A stretch of 64,000 nt of DNA from Kineococcus sp. NBC_00420 (GCF_036021035.1 NZ_CP107930.1:3906001-3970000), one strand, 5' to 3'; positions 16,086 to 24,385 are shown, counted from the stretch's first letter. A program made the numbers and translations. The notes: generated by a model from the letters alone, not told the origin.

Positions 16086-17735
16086 TCAGGCGGGGAGCAG
16101 GGCGGAGCGCAGGACGTCGAGGCCGACCGAGCCGACGTCGAGGGCCCGGTGGTGGAAGGTGCGCAGGTCGAACGAGTCACCGTCGTGGGCGGCGACGTCG
16201 TCGCGCAGGGCCGTCCAGAGGCGCTCGCCGACCTTGTAGCTCGGGGCCTGACCGGGCCAGCCGAGGTAGCGGTCGAGCTCGAAGCGCAGGACGTCGGCGT
16301 GGTTGCCGGACACCGACTGCAGGAACGCCCACGCCTTCTCGTAGGTCCACTCGCCGCCACCGACCTCGGCGGGCGCGGGCAGGCCGCAGTGGATCCCGAT
16401 GTCGAGCACCACGCGGCCCGCGCGCAGCAACTGCCCGTCGAGCATCCCGAGGACCTCGCCCGGGGAGCGCAGGAACCCCAGGTCCTGCATCAGCCGTTCG
16501 GCGTAGAGGGCCCAGCCCTCGCCGTGCCCGGAGATCCAGCAGGCCTGCCGGCGCCAGCGGTTCAGGACCGCGGAGTTCACGGCCGTCTGGCCGACCTGCA
16601 GGTGGTGGCCGGGAACGCCCTCGTGGTGCACGGTCGTCGCCTCGCGCCACGTCGAGAACGTCGTCTGGCCCGTCGGGACGGCCCACCACATCCGGCCCGG
16701 GCGGGTGAAGTCCTCGCTGGGGCCGGTGTAGTAGATCCCGCCGCTCGTCGTGGGCGCGATCCGGCACTCGAGGCGGAGGATCTCGGCCGGGATGTCGAAG
16801 TGCCTGCCCTGCACGGCGTCGATGGTCTCGTCGGAGCGGTCCTGCATCCACGCGCGGAAGTTCGCGGCCCCCTCCACCACCAGGGCGGGGTCGGCGTCGA
16901 GCGCGGCCGCGGCGGCCGCGACGTCGCGGGAACCGGTGATGCGCCGGGCCACGTCGGCCATCTCCGAGCGCAACCGGGCGACCTCCTCCAGGCCCCACGC
17001 GTAGGTCTCGTCGAGGTCGATGGTGGCGCCGACGTGGTAGCGCGACCACAACCCGTACCGCTCGCGGCCGATCGCGTCGACGCTCGGCGCCTGGGGCAGG
17101 AGTTCTTCGCGCAGGACGTCGGCCAGCCCCGCGTAGGCCCGCGCGGCCAGCTCCCCGGCGCGCTCGACGGCGGCGCCGTGGCCCGCGGGGAACGTGGCGA
17201 AGAACCCGTCCGGGGCGGCGTAGGACCCGGCCTCGGCGATGCAGGCCCGCACCTGGCGGACCGCGGCGACCCGTCCGGTCGCCGCGGCCGCGCGCAGGCT
17301 CTCCACGTAGCCGGTGATCGCGTCGGGGACGGCCGCCAGGCGCTCACCGACGACCTGCCAGTCGGCGGCGGACTCCGTCGGCAGCAGGTCGAAGACCATC
17401 CGCAGGTCCTGGACGGGGGAGGCGATGACGTTGAGGTCGCCGAGGGTCTCGCCCGCGTCGTGCAGGGCCACCTCGAGCCCGAGCCGGTCGTTCATCGCGG
17501 CCACCGTGACGCGGTCGACCTCGTCCACGACCGGGGTGGCGGCCAGCTCGGCGAGCGTCGAGCGGTTCAGCGCCGCGACCTGCTCCAGACCGGCCGGGGA
17601 ACGGTCACCGAGACCGGGGGCGGGATCGGGCACCCCCAGCGTGAGGGCGAACGTCGGCTGCAGGCGCAGCACCGTCTCGAGGTGCCCCTCGGCGACCGCG
17701 TCGACGGCGGTGGCGGGGCGTCCGGCTCTCTGCAC
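16086..17735 (-). CDS. DUF885 family putative metallohydrolase
   Basis: A 549-residue DUF885 protein, a family thought to be zinc-dependent carboxypeptidase/hydrolase-like enzymes. The HHEGVPGHHLQ segment supplies a HExxxH-like set of His/Glu zinc ligands, with further conserved stretches ECRIAPTTSGGIYY and GEGWALYAERLM. There is no signal peptide, so the protein is probably cytoplasmic. The GTG at 17735 is fixed by a leaderless -10 (TAGTCT, 6 nt). It sits where accE/accD lie in related genomes, but nothing links it to the carboxylase. The substrate is unknown. Confidence 0.88.
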   Translation of the reverse strand: MQRAGRPATAVDAVAEGHLETVLRLQPTFALTLGVPDPAPGLGDRSPAGLEQVAALNRSTLAELAATPVVDEVDRVTVAAMNDRLGLEVALHDAGETLGDLNVIASPVQDLRMVFDLLPTESAADWQVVGERLAAVPDAITGYVESLRAAAATGRVAAVRQVRACIAEAGSYAAPDGFFATFPAGHGAAVERAGELAARAYAGLADVLREELLPQAPSVDAIGRERYGLWSRYHVGATIDLDETYAWGLEEVARLRSEMADVARRITGSRDVAAAAAALDADPALVVEGAANFRAWMQDRSDETIDAVQGRHFDIPAEILRLECRIAPTTSGGIYYTGPSEDFTRPGRMWWAVPTGQTTFSTWREATTVHHEGVPGHHLQVGQTAVNSAVLNRWRRQACWISGHGEGWALYAERLMQDLGFLRSPGEVLGMLDGQLLRAGRVVLDIGIHCGLPAPAEVGGGEWTYEKAWAFLQSVSGNHADVLRFELDRYLGWPGQAPSYKVGERLWTALRDDVAAHDGDSFDLRTFHHRALDVGSVGLDVLRSALLPA

Positions 17736-17741
17736 GCCGCG

Positions 17742-17747
17742 AGACTA
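17742..17747 (-). promoter_or_regulatory. -10 element (TAGTCT), leaderless DUF885 gene
   Basis: TAGTCT on the minus strand lies 6 nt before the GTG at 17735, within the 21 bp that separate this gene from the stop of the upstream iron-transport gene. Confidence 0.6.
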
Positions 17748-17756
17748 GCCGCGTGA

Positions 17757-18773
17757 TCACCCCCGCGCGTTCGCGGCGGCCGCGTCCAGCAACGGCAGCA
17801 GGCGTTCCAGCTGCCACGGGATGTTCAGCACCGTCGCCGACGTCGCGCTGACCAGCGACTGGTCCTCGAGCCAGGCGACGGCGTCGGCGGCGACGGCCGG
17901 CATCGTCGCGTAGACCGGGTCCGCCCGGAGCTCCTCGCGGGGCATGCCGTAGCCGATGACGAGGTCGGAGTCGACGTCGCGCACGCGTTCCTTGGCGACC
18001 TCGGCGTAGAACGTCTGCTCCTGCTCGGCCAGCGCCAGCACGCCCGGGGAGTCGACCAGGCCGAGCTCGTGCAGCATGTCGACGCGCGGGTCACCCGGGA
18101 GGTAGACGTAGAGGGTGCCCGGGTCGGCCGAGACGTAGGTGATCGTCCTGCCCCGCAGCGCAGGGTGTGCGGCAGCGCTGTTCGCGAGGTCGTCCTCGGT
18201 GTCCGCGACCAGGGTCGCCGCCTCCTCCGTCCTGCCGACGGCCCGGCCGATGAGGGTGGCCTGGTCCTGCCAGGTCGTCAGCCACGGCTGGTCGGGGTAG
18301 GCGACCGTGGGAGCGATCCTGCTGAGGGTGGTCCAGTCCTCGGCCGTGATCCCGGAGTACACCGCGAGGACCAGGTCGGGGGCCAGGGCGGTGATCTGCT
18401 CGAAGGGGACCTCGCCCGAGGTGGGGTTGGGCAGGAACTCGGTCTGCGCGGCGTCGAAGTGGCCCTCCCACCAGGGGTAGGTGCCGTCCTCGAGTCCGCC
18501 GTAGGTGACCTCGGGGACGCCCACCGGTTGCAGCCCCAGCGCCCACAGCGCGTCCTGCGAGCCCCAGCCGAGGCAGACGATCCGGGTCGGGGTGGCCTCG
18601 ATCGTCGTCGAGCCGAGGGCGTGCTCGATCGTCACCGGGAAGGCCGCGTTGTCGGCACTGCCGGTGCCCGCCGGGGTGCTGCCCGGGTCCTGGGTCGATT
18701 CCGCACTGCCGCAGGCGGTCACGAGGGCGGCGAGGGGAGCGGTGGCGAGCAGGGCTCGGCGACTGGGGCGCAC
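17757..18773 (-). CDS. Iron-siderophore ABC transporter substrate-binding lipoprotein (FepB/FecB type)
   Basis: A 338-residue periplasmic-binding lipoprotein. The signal MRPSRRALLATAPLAALVTAC ends with lipidated Cys21. The class III binding fold has the typical starts VTIEHALGSTTI, RIVCLGWGSQDALWALG and ITALAPDLVLA. It would bind a ferric siderophore outside the membrane. GGAG lies 6 nt before the GTG at 18773. A clear iron box 26 bp upstream indicates IdeR/DtxR repression when iron is plentiful. No permease or ATPase is adjacent, so it must work with transporter parts elsewhere. Confidence 0.92.
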   Translation of the reverse strand: MRPSRRALLATAPLAALVTACGSAESTQDPGSTPAGTGSADNAAFPVTIEHALGSTTIEATPTRIVCLGWGSQDALWALGLQPVGVPEVTYGGLEDGTYPWWEGHFDAAQTEFLPNPTSGEVPFEQITALAPDLVLAVYSGITAEDWTTLSRIAPTVAYPDQPWLTTWQDQATLIGRAVGRTEEAATLVADTEDDLANSAAAHPALRGRTITYVSADPGTLYVYLPGDPRVDMLHELGLVDSPGVLALAEQEQTFYAEVAKERVRDVDSDLVIGYGMPREELRADPVYATMPAVAADAVAWLEDQSLVSATSATVLNIPWQLERLLPLLDAAAANARG

Positions 18774-18798
18774 GGGGACTCCAGGAGGACAGCGGTGG

Positions 18799-18817
18799 TC
18801 AGGTCAGGCTCACCTCA
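18799..18817. promoter_or_regulatory. IdeR/DtxR-type iron box
   Basis: TCAGGTCAGGCTCACCTCA matches 15 of 19 positions of the IdeR/DtxR consensus dyad TTAGGTTAGGCTAACCTAA, with all departures being T/A to C changes. It lies directly upstream of the siderophore-binding protein gene. Repression by iron-loaded IdeR is inferred. Confidence 0.75.
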
Positions 18818-18851
18818 CCACACAACCCCCCGTTCCGGGAAGTCCGGTGCG

Positions 18852-18857
18852 TAGCGT
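18852..18857 (+). promoter_or_regulatory. -10 element (TAGCGT), leaderless birA
   Basis: TAGCGT is followed by 6 nt and the GTG at 18864. It is divergent from the iron-regulated gene but 34 bp beyond the iron box. Confidence 0.6.
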
Positions 18858-18863
18858 GGGGCC

Positions 18864-19664
18864 GTGGACACGCCGTGGACCGACCTGGACCGACCTCCGC
18901 TGCGGGCGCTGCCGCTGCGGCGAGCCCTGGTGGGGGACGGGCTCTGGAGCCGTCTCGACCTCGTCGCCACCACCGGCTCCACCAACGCCGACCTGCTCGC
19001 CGACACCGACGCGCCCGACGGGGCCGTCCTGGTCGCCGACCACCAGGCCGCCGGGCGCGGGCGCCTGGGCCGGGTGTGGTCGGCACCGCCGCGTTCCGGC
19101 CTGGCCGTCTCGGTGCTGCTGCGCCCGCGACGTCCCGTCGCGGACTGGTCGCTGCTGCCGCTCGTCACGGGCCTCGCCGTCGTCGACGCGATGCAGGCCC
19201 TCGGGGTGAGCGCCCGGCTGAAGTGGCCCAACGACGTCCTCGTCGAGGGTCCCGACCGGCCGGGGAAGGTCTGCGGGATCCTCGCCGAGGTCCGGGGGGA
19301 GCGCGTCGTGCTCGGGGCCGGGATCAACGTCTCGCTGCGCACCGACGAACTGCCCGTCGACACCGCGACGTCGCTGGTGCTGGCCGGGGCGCGCAGCCAC
19401 GACCGCGACACCGTCCTGCGGCGCTACCTGCGGGCGCTGCGCACCCGCGTCGACGCGTGGGCCGCGGGGGAGTCACCGCTGGGCGACTACCGCGCGCTGA
19501 GCGCGACCATCGGCCAGGACGTGCGGGCCCACCTGCCCGACGGATCGGCGCTGGAGGCCCTCGCCGTCGACGTCGACGACGACGGACGGCTGGTCGTGGA
19601 GGGGTCAGACGGCGCCCGGACGAGCCTCTCGGCGGCTGACGTCGTCCACCTGCGCCGACGCTGA
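18864..19664 (+). CDS. birA: Biotin-[acyl-CoA carboxylase] ligase
   Basis: A 266-residue biotin protein ligase without the N-terminal DNA-binding domain of E. coli BirA. Motifs are TTGSTNADLLAD (biotin pocket), the adenylation loop GRGRLGRVW near residue 75, KWPNDVLV, and a C-terminal SH3-like domain. It activates biotin with ATP and transfers it to the acyl-CoA carboxylase carrier, whose gene is 3.5 kb away. It starts at a leaderless GTG. Its last 60 bases overlap the convergent GtrA gene. Confidence 0.93.
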   Translation: MDTPWTDLDRPPLRALPLRRALVGDGLWSRLDLVATTGSTNADLLADTDAPDGAVLVADHQAAGRGRLGRVWSAPPRSGLAVSVLLRPRRPVADWSLLPLVTGLAVVDAMQALGVSARLKWPNDVLVEGPDRPGKVCGILAEVRGERVVLGAGINVSLRTDELPVDTATSLVLAGARSHDRDTVLRRYLRALRTRVDAWAAGESPLGDYRALSATIGQDVRAHLPDGSALEALAVDVDDDGRLVVEGSDGARTSLSAADVVHLRRR

Positions 19665-20177
19665 CCCCGCGTGCTGCTGCGGGTGGGCCTCCCAGCCCTC
19701 CTCGCCGAGCTCCTCGACGAAGACGAAGCGGCGGTAGGCCCACCAGCGGAACAACGTCCCCAGCGCGACCCCGACGATCTTGGCGGACACGTTGGAGGCG
19801 ACCGGACCGCGCAGGTCGAGGACGTAGTACGTGAAGGCCAGGCAGACCAGGGAGATGAGCAGACCGACGCCATTCATCACGAAGAACAGCACCAGCTCCC
19901 GCGGGGCCGAGGCCCGGCGGCGGTGCCGGAACGTCCAGTACCGGTTGCCCAGCCAGGCGACCAGGATGCTCAGGACGGTCGAGATGACGTTGGCCGTCAG
20001 CGGTTTCGCGTGCAGGACGCCGACGCCGTCGGCACCCGCGTAGCGGAGGAGGTTGAACACCCCGAAGTCGGTGACGAAGGCGACCCCGCCGACGATGCCG
20101 AACTTCGCGGCCTCGCGCGCCAGCACCTCGTAGGTGTCGCGCAGACGGCGCACCAGCCCCTGGTCGTTCCTGCTCAC
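19605..20177 (-). CDS. GtrA family membrane protein
   Basis: A 190-residue GtrA/DPMS-associated protein with four hydrophobic helices (FGIVGGVAFVTDFGVFNLL, ANVISTVLSILVAWLGNRYWTF, LVLFFVMNGVGLLISLVCL, VGVALGTLFRWWAYRRFVF). GtrA proteins help move polyprenol-phosphate sugars or anchor glycosyltransferases at the membrane. The ortholog sits beside birA and purK in mycobacteria (Rv3277), the same place as here. The GTG at 20177 was chosen for the family's N-terminus. A 60-nt tail-to-tail overlap with birA covers about 19 codons of each gene. Confidence 0.88.
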   Translation of the reverse strand: MSRNDQGLVRRLRDTYEVLAREAAKFGIVGGVAFVTDFGVFNLLRYAGADGVGVLHAKPLTANVISTVLSILVAWLGNRYWTFRHRRRASAPRELVLFFVMNGVGLLISLVCLAFTYYVLDLRGPVASNVSAKIVGVALGTLFRWWAYRRFVFVEELGEEGWEAHPQQHAGSASAQVDDVSRREARPGAV

Positions 20178-20285
20178 GCTGCTGTTCCCGCCCTCTCGCT
20201 CGTCCGTGCCACCCGTCCCGGGCCGTTGCCCGTGCACCGGTGCGGCCACGCAGTCTGACGGGTCAGGCTGGGAACCGGCTCCAGG

Positions 20286-20432
20286 TCAGCGTTCGGAGCG
20301 GGCCCGCGTGTCGGATGGGGCCGACCTCGGCTCGAGGTGGTCCTCCATCTTCATCGCTCCGACGATCCCGATGACGACGAACGTCACGCAGGCGATCACG
20401 GTGAACAACTGGACTTCCCCCTCCGTGGGCAC
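20286..20432 (-). CDS. Small single-pass membrane protein (48 aa)
   Basis: This small gene starts with GTG at 20432 and ends with TGA at 20286. The 48-residue product has a short polar N-terminus (VPTEGEVQ), one strong hydrophobic helix (LFTVIACVTFVVIGIVGAM) and a charged C-terminal tail (KMEDHLEP, then Arg/Ser-rich). It fills most of the gap between gtrA and purK. No clear Shine-Dalgarno site is visible, and no in-frame ATG lies upstream before a stop. The function is unknown; the amphipathic charge pattern supports a real peptide over a chance frame. Confidence 0.55.
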   Translation of the reverse strand: MPTEGEVQLFTVIACVTFVVIGIVGAMKMEDHLEPRSAPSDTRARSER

Positions 20433-20540
20433 GCCCCGCAGGCAGCGGAACGGTGCGACCAGGGTGACTCACCCCACGAGAGGTGGCATCCCAGAGGTCC
20501 ATCGGCACCCGTCGGGTACGGCTGAGCGGGTCCGGTGGCC

Positions 20541-20546
20541 TACCCT
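20541..20546 (+). promoter_or_regulatory. -10 element (TACCCT), purKE operon
   Basis: TACCCT is followed by 8 nt and the GTG at 20555, consistent with a leaderless or near-leaderless purK transcript. Confidence 0.5.
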
Positions 20547-20554
20547 CGGCGAAC

Positions 20555-21784
20555 GTGTCGACCCTCGGTTCGCGACCCGACCCCGCCCCCTACGCCCGAC
20601 CCGGTGGGTTCCCCGTCGTCGGGGTCGTCGGCGGGGGCCAGCTGGCCCGGATGATGCAGCCCCCCGCCATCGCCCTCGGGCTGCGGTTGCGGGTGCTGGC
20701 CGAGGGCCCCGACGTCAGTGCGGCGCAGGTCATCACGCCCGCCCCGATCGGTGCCGCCGACGACCTCGAGGCGCTCGTCGCGTTCGCCTCCGAGTGCGAC
20801 GCCGTCACCTTCGACCACGAGCACGTCCCCACCGCGGGACTGCGCGCGATGGCCGAGGTGACGTCCGTGCAGCCCGGGGCCGACGCCCTCGTGCACGCCC
20901 AGGACAAGATCGTCATGCGTGAGAAGCTCACCGAGCTCGGGGTCCCGTGCCCCCGCTGGGCCCGCGTCGGCGACCGCGCGCAGATCGAGGAGTTCGCCGC
21001 GCAGGTCGGTTGGCCGGTCGTGCTGAAGACCCCGCGCGGTGGCTACGACGGCAAGGGCGTCCTCGTCCTGGACTCCCCGGAGGACCCCGCCTGGACCACG
21101 GCCGACGGGTGGTTCGCGGACTGGGCCGAGCGGGGTCCGCTGCTGGCCGAGGAACACGTCCCCTTCACCCGCGAGCTCGCGGCCCTCGTCGTGCGCAGCC
21201 CGTCCGGGCAGGCCGCGGCCTGGCCCGTCGTCGAGACCGTCCAGCGCGACGGCGTCTGCCACGAGGTCACCGCCCCGGCCCCCGACCTCGACGACGAGCT
21301 CGCCGCCCGGCTCACGGGGATCGCGCTGAGCATCGCGGGCGGCCTCGGCGTCACCGGCGTGCTGGCCGTCGAGGTGTTCGAGGTCGTGCGCGACGGGCGC
21401 CCGACCGTCCTCGTCAACGAACTCGCGATGCGCCCGCACAACTCGGGCCACTGGACCATCGACGGGTCGCAGACCAGCCAGTTCGAGAACCACCTGCGGG
21501 CCGTGCTCGACCTCCCGCTGGGGTCCACGGCGGCCCGTGACCCGTGGACGGTCATGGTGAACGTGCTGGGGCCGCGAGAGATCGAGTCCCGCCACGAGGA
21601 CCTGTACCGCTCCTACCTGCACGTCATGGCCCACGACCCGGGCGTCAAGGTGCACCTGTACGGCAAGGAACAACGGGCCGGCCGCAAGCTCGGCCACGTC
21701 ACCGTCCACGGTGACGACCTCGACACCGTCCGCGCGCGTGCCCGGCACGCGGCGGCCTTCATCGCTGGGGAGATCGACGAATGA
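20555..21784 (+). CDS. purK: 5-(carboxyamino)imidazole ribonucleotide synthase
   Basis: A 409-residue ATP-grasp enzyme that carboxylates AIR to N5-CAIR in purine synthesis. The N-terminal [21 protein letters not shown], the ATP-grasp [17 protein letters not shown] loop, [11 protein letters not shown] and [17 protein letters not shown] (magnesium and substrate site) are all typical of PurK. The GTG at 20555 is supported by a -10 element 8 nt upstream; a longer in-frame start at 20483 would add non-conserved residues. The stop overlaps the purE start (ATGA). Confidence 0.95.
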   Translation: MSTLGSRPDPAPYARPGGFPVVGVVGGGQLARMMQPPAIALGLRLRVLAEGPDVSAAQVITPAPIGAADDLEALVAFASECDAVTFDHEHVPTAGLRAMAEVTSVQPGADALVHAQDKIVMREKLTELGVPCPRWARVGDRAQIEEFAAQVGWPVVLKTPRGGYDGKGVLVLDSPEDPAWTTADGWFADWAERGPLLAEEHVPFTRELAALVVRSPSGQAAAWPVVETVQRDGVCHEVTAPAPDLDDELAARLTGIALSIAGGLGVTGVLAVEVFEVVRDGRPTVLVNELAMRPHNSGHWTIDGSQTSQFENHLRAVLDLPLGSTAARDPWTVMVNVLGPREIESRHEDLYRSYLHVMAHDPGVKVHLYGKEQRAGRKLGHVTVHGDDLDTVRARARHAAAFIAGEIDE

Positions 21785-22302
21785 GCGCAGTGCGTGTGGG
21801 ACTCGTCATGGGTTCCGACTCCGACTGGCCCGTGATGGAGGAGGCCGCCAAGGCCCTCGACGAGTTCGCCGTCGGCTACGAGGCCGACGTCGTCTCGGCG
21901 CACCGGATGCCGCAGGACATGATCGCCTGGGGTTCCGCCGCCGCCGAGCGCGGCCTGCAGGTCGTCATCGCCGGGGCCGGCGGGGCCGCCCACCTGCCCG
22001 GCATGCTCGCCAGCGTCACGCCGCTGCCCGTCATCGGCGTCCCCGTCCCGTTACGTCACCTCGACGGCATGGACTCGCTGCTCTCCATCGTCCAGATGCC
22101 GGCCGGGGTTCCCGTCGCGACGGTGTCCATCGGCGGCGCCCGCAACGCGGGTCTGCTGGCCGTGCGGATCCTCGCGGCGACCGACACCGACCTGCGCGCC
22201 CGGATGGTGCAGTTCCAGGACGCGTTGCGCCAGAGCGCCTACGACAAGGGCTCGGCGCTGCGCGCGCGGACCCGCCGGGGTGGCGTGGGTTTCGGCGGCT
22301 GA
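21781..22302 (+). CDS. purE: N5-carboxyaminoimidazole ribonucleotide mutase
   Basis: A 173-residue class I PurE. It converts N5-CAIR to CAIR, the step after PurK, with which it overlaps by 4 bases. The motifs [10 protein letters not shown] near the N-terminus, SAHRMPQ (catalytic His) and [12 protein letters not shown] are present, and the C-terminus carries the usual Lys/Arg tail. The operon ends in a strong hairpin 18 bp downstream. Confidence 0.96.
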   Translation: MSAVRVGLVMGSDSDWPVMEEAAKALDEFAVGYEADVVSAHRMPQDMIAWGSAAAERGLQVVIAGAGGAAHLPGMLASVTPLPVIGVPVPLRHLDGMDSLLSIVQMPAGVPVATVSIGGARNAGLLAVRILAATDTDLRARMVQFQDALRQSAYDKGSALRARTRRGGVGFGG

Positions 22303-22319
22303 CCGCCGCTGCTCGGCTG

Positions 22320-22373
22320 GAGTGGAGCGTTCGGCGGCTCCCCGTGTTCCTGAAGCCGCCGAACGCTCCACTC
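22320..22373. terminator. 20-bp perfect hairpin after purE
   Basis: Perfect 20-bp inverted arms (22320-22339 and 22354-22373; outer end GAGTGGAGCG) enclose a 14-nt loop, 17 bp after the purE stop. The position suits a terminator, but the stem is unusually long and there is no T-run. Confidence 0.65.
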
Positions 22374-22590
22374 GACGCTTCGGCGGGGTCCCCTGACCCA
22401 CCCTCACCGGACGGACCGACACACGGTGGTGCTGCGTACTGGGTGCACGGTGGACTGTGCGCGGTGCTGGGCTGCGCGGTGCACGGAGAGTCGAACTCCA
22501 GGCTGCCCTCCACCCCCATCGGTTGGCCGGGGTGCCCGCCGGCCATCGGGTCGTGTCCGCTCCCGTCCGGTTACCGACTTCCCGCCTCGA
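22374..22590. other. Intergenic spacer between purE hairpin and DIP1984 gene
   Basis: No gene is seen. The stretch 22443-22486 carries imperfect repeats of GTGCACGGTG / GTGCGCGGTG. A tRNA T-arm look-alike at 22484-22500 has no matching acceptor or anticodon arm. Confidence 0.5.
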
Positions 22591-23049
22591 TCAGTCAAGC
22601 AGTTCGTGCGTCCAGTTCGCCTCCTGGATGCGGCCTTCCAGGGTGCGCAGCGTGCGGGCCACCTCGTCGGCCTGCGACCGCAGTTCGCCCACCGGCAAGG
22701 CCTTGAGCTGCCGCAGTTCGCTGCGCAGGTGACGCAGGCTGCTGCCCGCCGCGGCGTCCGCGGCCGACACGAGCAGGGCGTGGCGCATCCGCAGGACGTC
22801 GCGGGCCGCGAGCGCGTCCGTCATCGACCCGTCCGGGCCGAGGTCGACCTGGGAGTTGGTGCGGTTGATCCGGGTGATGAGGTTCTGCAACCGGGTGAGC
22901 ACGTGCCCGGCCTCCACGAGCAGGGCGGCGGCGTCCTCGGCGGGTTCCTCACCCTCCTGGTACCTGGCGTTGGCGGTGATGCGGGCCCGCAACTGCTCCA
23001 CCCGGCGCTGGGCGTCCGCGCGCTCGGTCAGTCCCTCGGCGATCTTCAC
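22591..23049 (-). CDS. DIP1984 family protein
   Basis: A 152-residue, highly charged, all-helical protein of the DIP1984/septicolysin-like family. It starts KIAEGLTERADAQRRVEQL and contains LQNLITRINRTNSQV and LRSELRQLKALPVGELR, a pattern suggesting a long coiled coil (about residues 5-60 and 95-145). The function is unknown; relatives are small soluble helical proteins. The GTG at 23049 is set by a leaderless -10 (TAGGGT, 7 nt). It is divergent from the S33 hydrolase gene. Confidence 0.88.
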   Translation of the reverse strand: MKIAEGLTERADAQRRVEQLRARITANARYQEGEEPAEDAAALLVEAGHVLTRLQNLITRINRTNSQVDLGPDGSMTDALAARDVLRMRHALLVSAADAAAGSSLRHLRSELRQLKALPVGELRSQADEVARTLRTLEGRIQEANWTHELLD

Positions 23050-23056
23050 GGCTGCG

Positions 23057-23062
23057 ACCCTA
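23057..23062 (-). promoter_or_regulatory. -10 element (TAGGGT), leaderless DIP1984 gene
   Basis: TAGGGT on the minus strand is followed by 7 nt and the GTG at 23049. Confidence 0.6.
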
Positions 23063-23107
23063 GGCGCCGGCGCGGGTCTCGTCGACGGGGTCGCACCGCC
23101 CTGTGGG

Positions 23108-23113
23108 TACGGT
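23108..23113 (+). promoter_or_regulatory. -10 element (TACGGT), leaderless S33 hydrolase gene
   Basis: TACGGT is followed by 6 nt and the GTG at 23120. It forms a divergent promoter pair with the DIP1984 gene 46 bp away. Confidence 0.6.
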
Positions 23114-23119
23114 CGGGCG

Positions 23120-24385
23120 GTGAGTCTGCACACCGAGTCCCACCGCGTCGACGGTCACGACGTCCACGAGCACGTCCTCACCGTCCCCCTGGACCACCGG
23201 GGTTCCGACCCCGGGAGCATCGAGGTGTTCGCCCGCGAGTACGTCCGCGACGGGCAGCGTGACGCCCCGCGGCTGGTGTTCTTCCAGGGCGGGCCGGGAA
23301 ACCCCGCGAACCGGCCGGAGGTGGTCGGTGGCTGGCTGGAGCGGGCGCTCGAGGAGTTCCGCGTGGTGCTGCTGGACCAGCGCGGCACGGGCCGGTCCAC
23401 GCCGCTGGACCGCCAGAGCCTCGCCGAGGTGGGTTCCTCCGCCGACCAGGCCCGCTACCTGAGGCACTTCCGCGCCGACTCCATCGTGGCCGACGCCGAA
23501 CTGCTGCGCCTCGCGCTCGGCGACGACACCTGGGCCGCGCTGGGCCAGAGCTACGGCGGGTTCTGCCTCACGACCTACCTCTCGCAGGCCCCGCAGGGTC
23601 TGCGCGAGGTGTTCATCACGGCCGGCCTCCCGGGGATCGCCACGACCGCCGACGACGTGTACCGCGCGACGTACGCGCAGACGGCCGTGCGCAACGCCGA
23701 GTTCTTCGCCCGCTACCCCCGCGATCTGGGTGTGGCGCAGGCGGTCGCCGACCACCTCGAGCAGCAGGAGGAACTCCTGCCGAGCGGGGAGCGGCTCAGC
23801 GCCCGGCGGTTCGCGACCATCGGCATCGCCCTGGGGCAGGTGTCCGGTTTCGACGCCCTGCACTTCGCGCTGGAGGACCCGTTCACGCGCAGCGGCCGGT
23901 TGCGCGAACGGTTCCTGCTCGAGATGGGGCGACGGCTGTCCTTCGCGGCGCACCCGCTCTACGCGGTGGTCCACGAGAGCATCTACGCCCAGGGGGCGGC
24001 GACGAACTGGGCCGCGCAGCGGGTGCGGGCGGAGTTCCCGCGCTTCGACCTCTCCAGTGGTTTCGCCTTCACCGGTGAGCACGTCTACCCCTGGCAGTTC
24101 GAGGAGGACCCCGCGCTGGTCCCGTTGCGCGGGGCCGCCGACCTGCTGGCCGCGGACGCCGACCTCCCGCCGCTCTACGACGCGGACGTGCTGGCCGGGA
24201 ACACCGTCCCCGTCGCGGCCGCGGTCTACGTCGACGACATGTTCGTGCCCTACGCGTCCTCCCGGGCGACCGCCGCGGCGATCCGGGGTGCGCGCACCTT
24301 CGTGACGAACGAGTACCAGCACGACGGTCTGCGGATGGACGGGCGGCGGCTGCTGGACGTGCTGTTCGGGCTGGCGCGTCGTTAG
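23120..24385 (+). CDS. Alpha/beta hydrolase, prolyl-aminopeptidase-like (S33)
   Basis: A 421-residue cytoplasmic alpha/beta-hydrolase of the proline iminopeptidase type. It shows the oxyanion segment FFQGGPGNPA, LDQRGTGRSTPL, the nucleophile elbow GQSYGGF, and a large helical cap. The acid is probably in AVYVDDMFVPY and the catalytic His in NEYQHDGLR near the C-terminus. Such enzymes remove N-terminal proline from peptides, though exact specificity is not shown. The stop overlaps the convergent diguanylate cyclase stop by 4 bases. Confidence 0.9.
   Translation: MSLHTESHRVDGHDVHEHVLTVPLDHRGSDPGSIEVFAREYVRDGQRDAPRLVFFQGGPGNPANRPEVVGGWLERALEEFRVVLLDQRGTGRSTPLDRQSLAEVGSSADQARYLRHFRADSIVADAELLRLALGDDTWAALGQSYGGFCLTTYLSQAPQGLREVFITAGLPGIATTADDVYRATYAQTAVRNAEFFARYPRDLGVAQAVADHLEQQEELLPSGERLSARRFATIGIALGQVSGFDALHFALEDPFTRSGRLRERFLLEMGRRLSFAAHPLYAVVHESIYAQGAATNWAAQRVRAEFPRFDLSSGFAFTGEHVYPWQFEEDPALVPLRGAADLLAADADLPPLYDADVLAGNTVPVAAAVYVDDMFVPYASSRATAAAIRGARTFVTNEYQHDGLRMDGRRLLDVLFGLARR

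Noticed and set aside
13527-17756. Very long plus-strand open frame (1409 codons) opposite accA, maf and the DUF885 gene
   Set aside because: It is the antisense shadow of three well-supported genes in GC-rich DNA. Its product is low-complexity Gly/Arg/Asp/Val-rich with no domain, and it crosses real gene boundaries.
22484-22500. tRNA T-arm look-alike on the minus strand (stem TGGAG/CTCCG with loop TTCGACT) in the purE-DIP1984 gap
   Set aside because: No complementary acceptor stem, anticodon arm or D arm could be assembled within 100 nt on either side. It is at most a fragment or a chance match.
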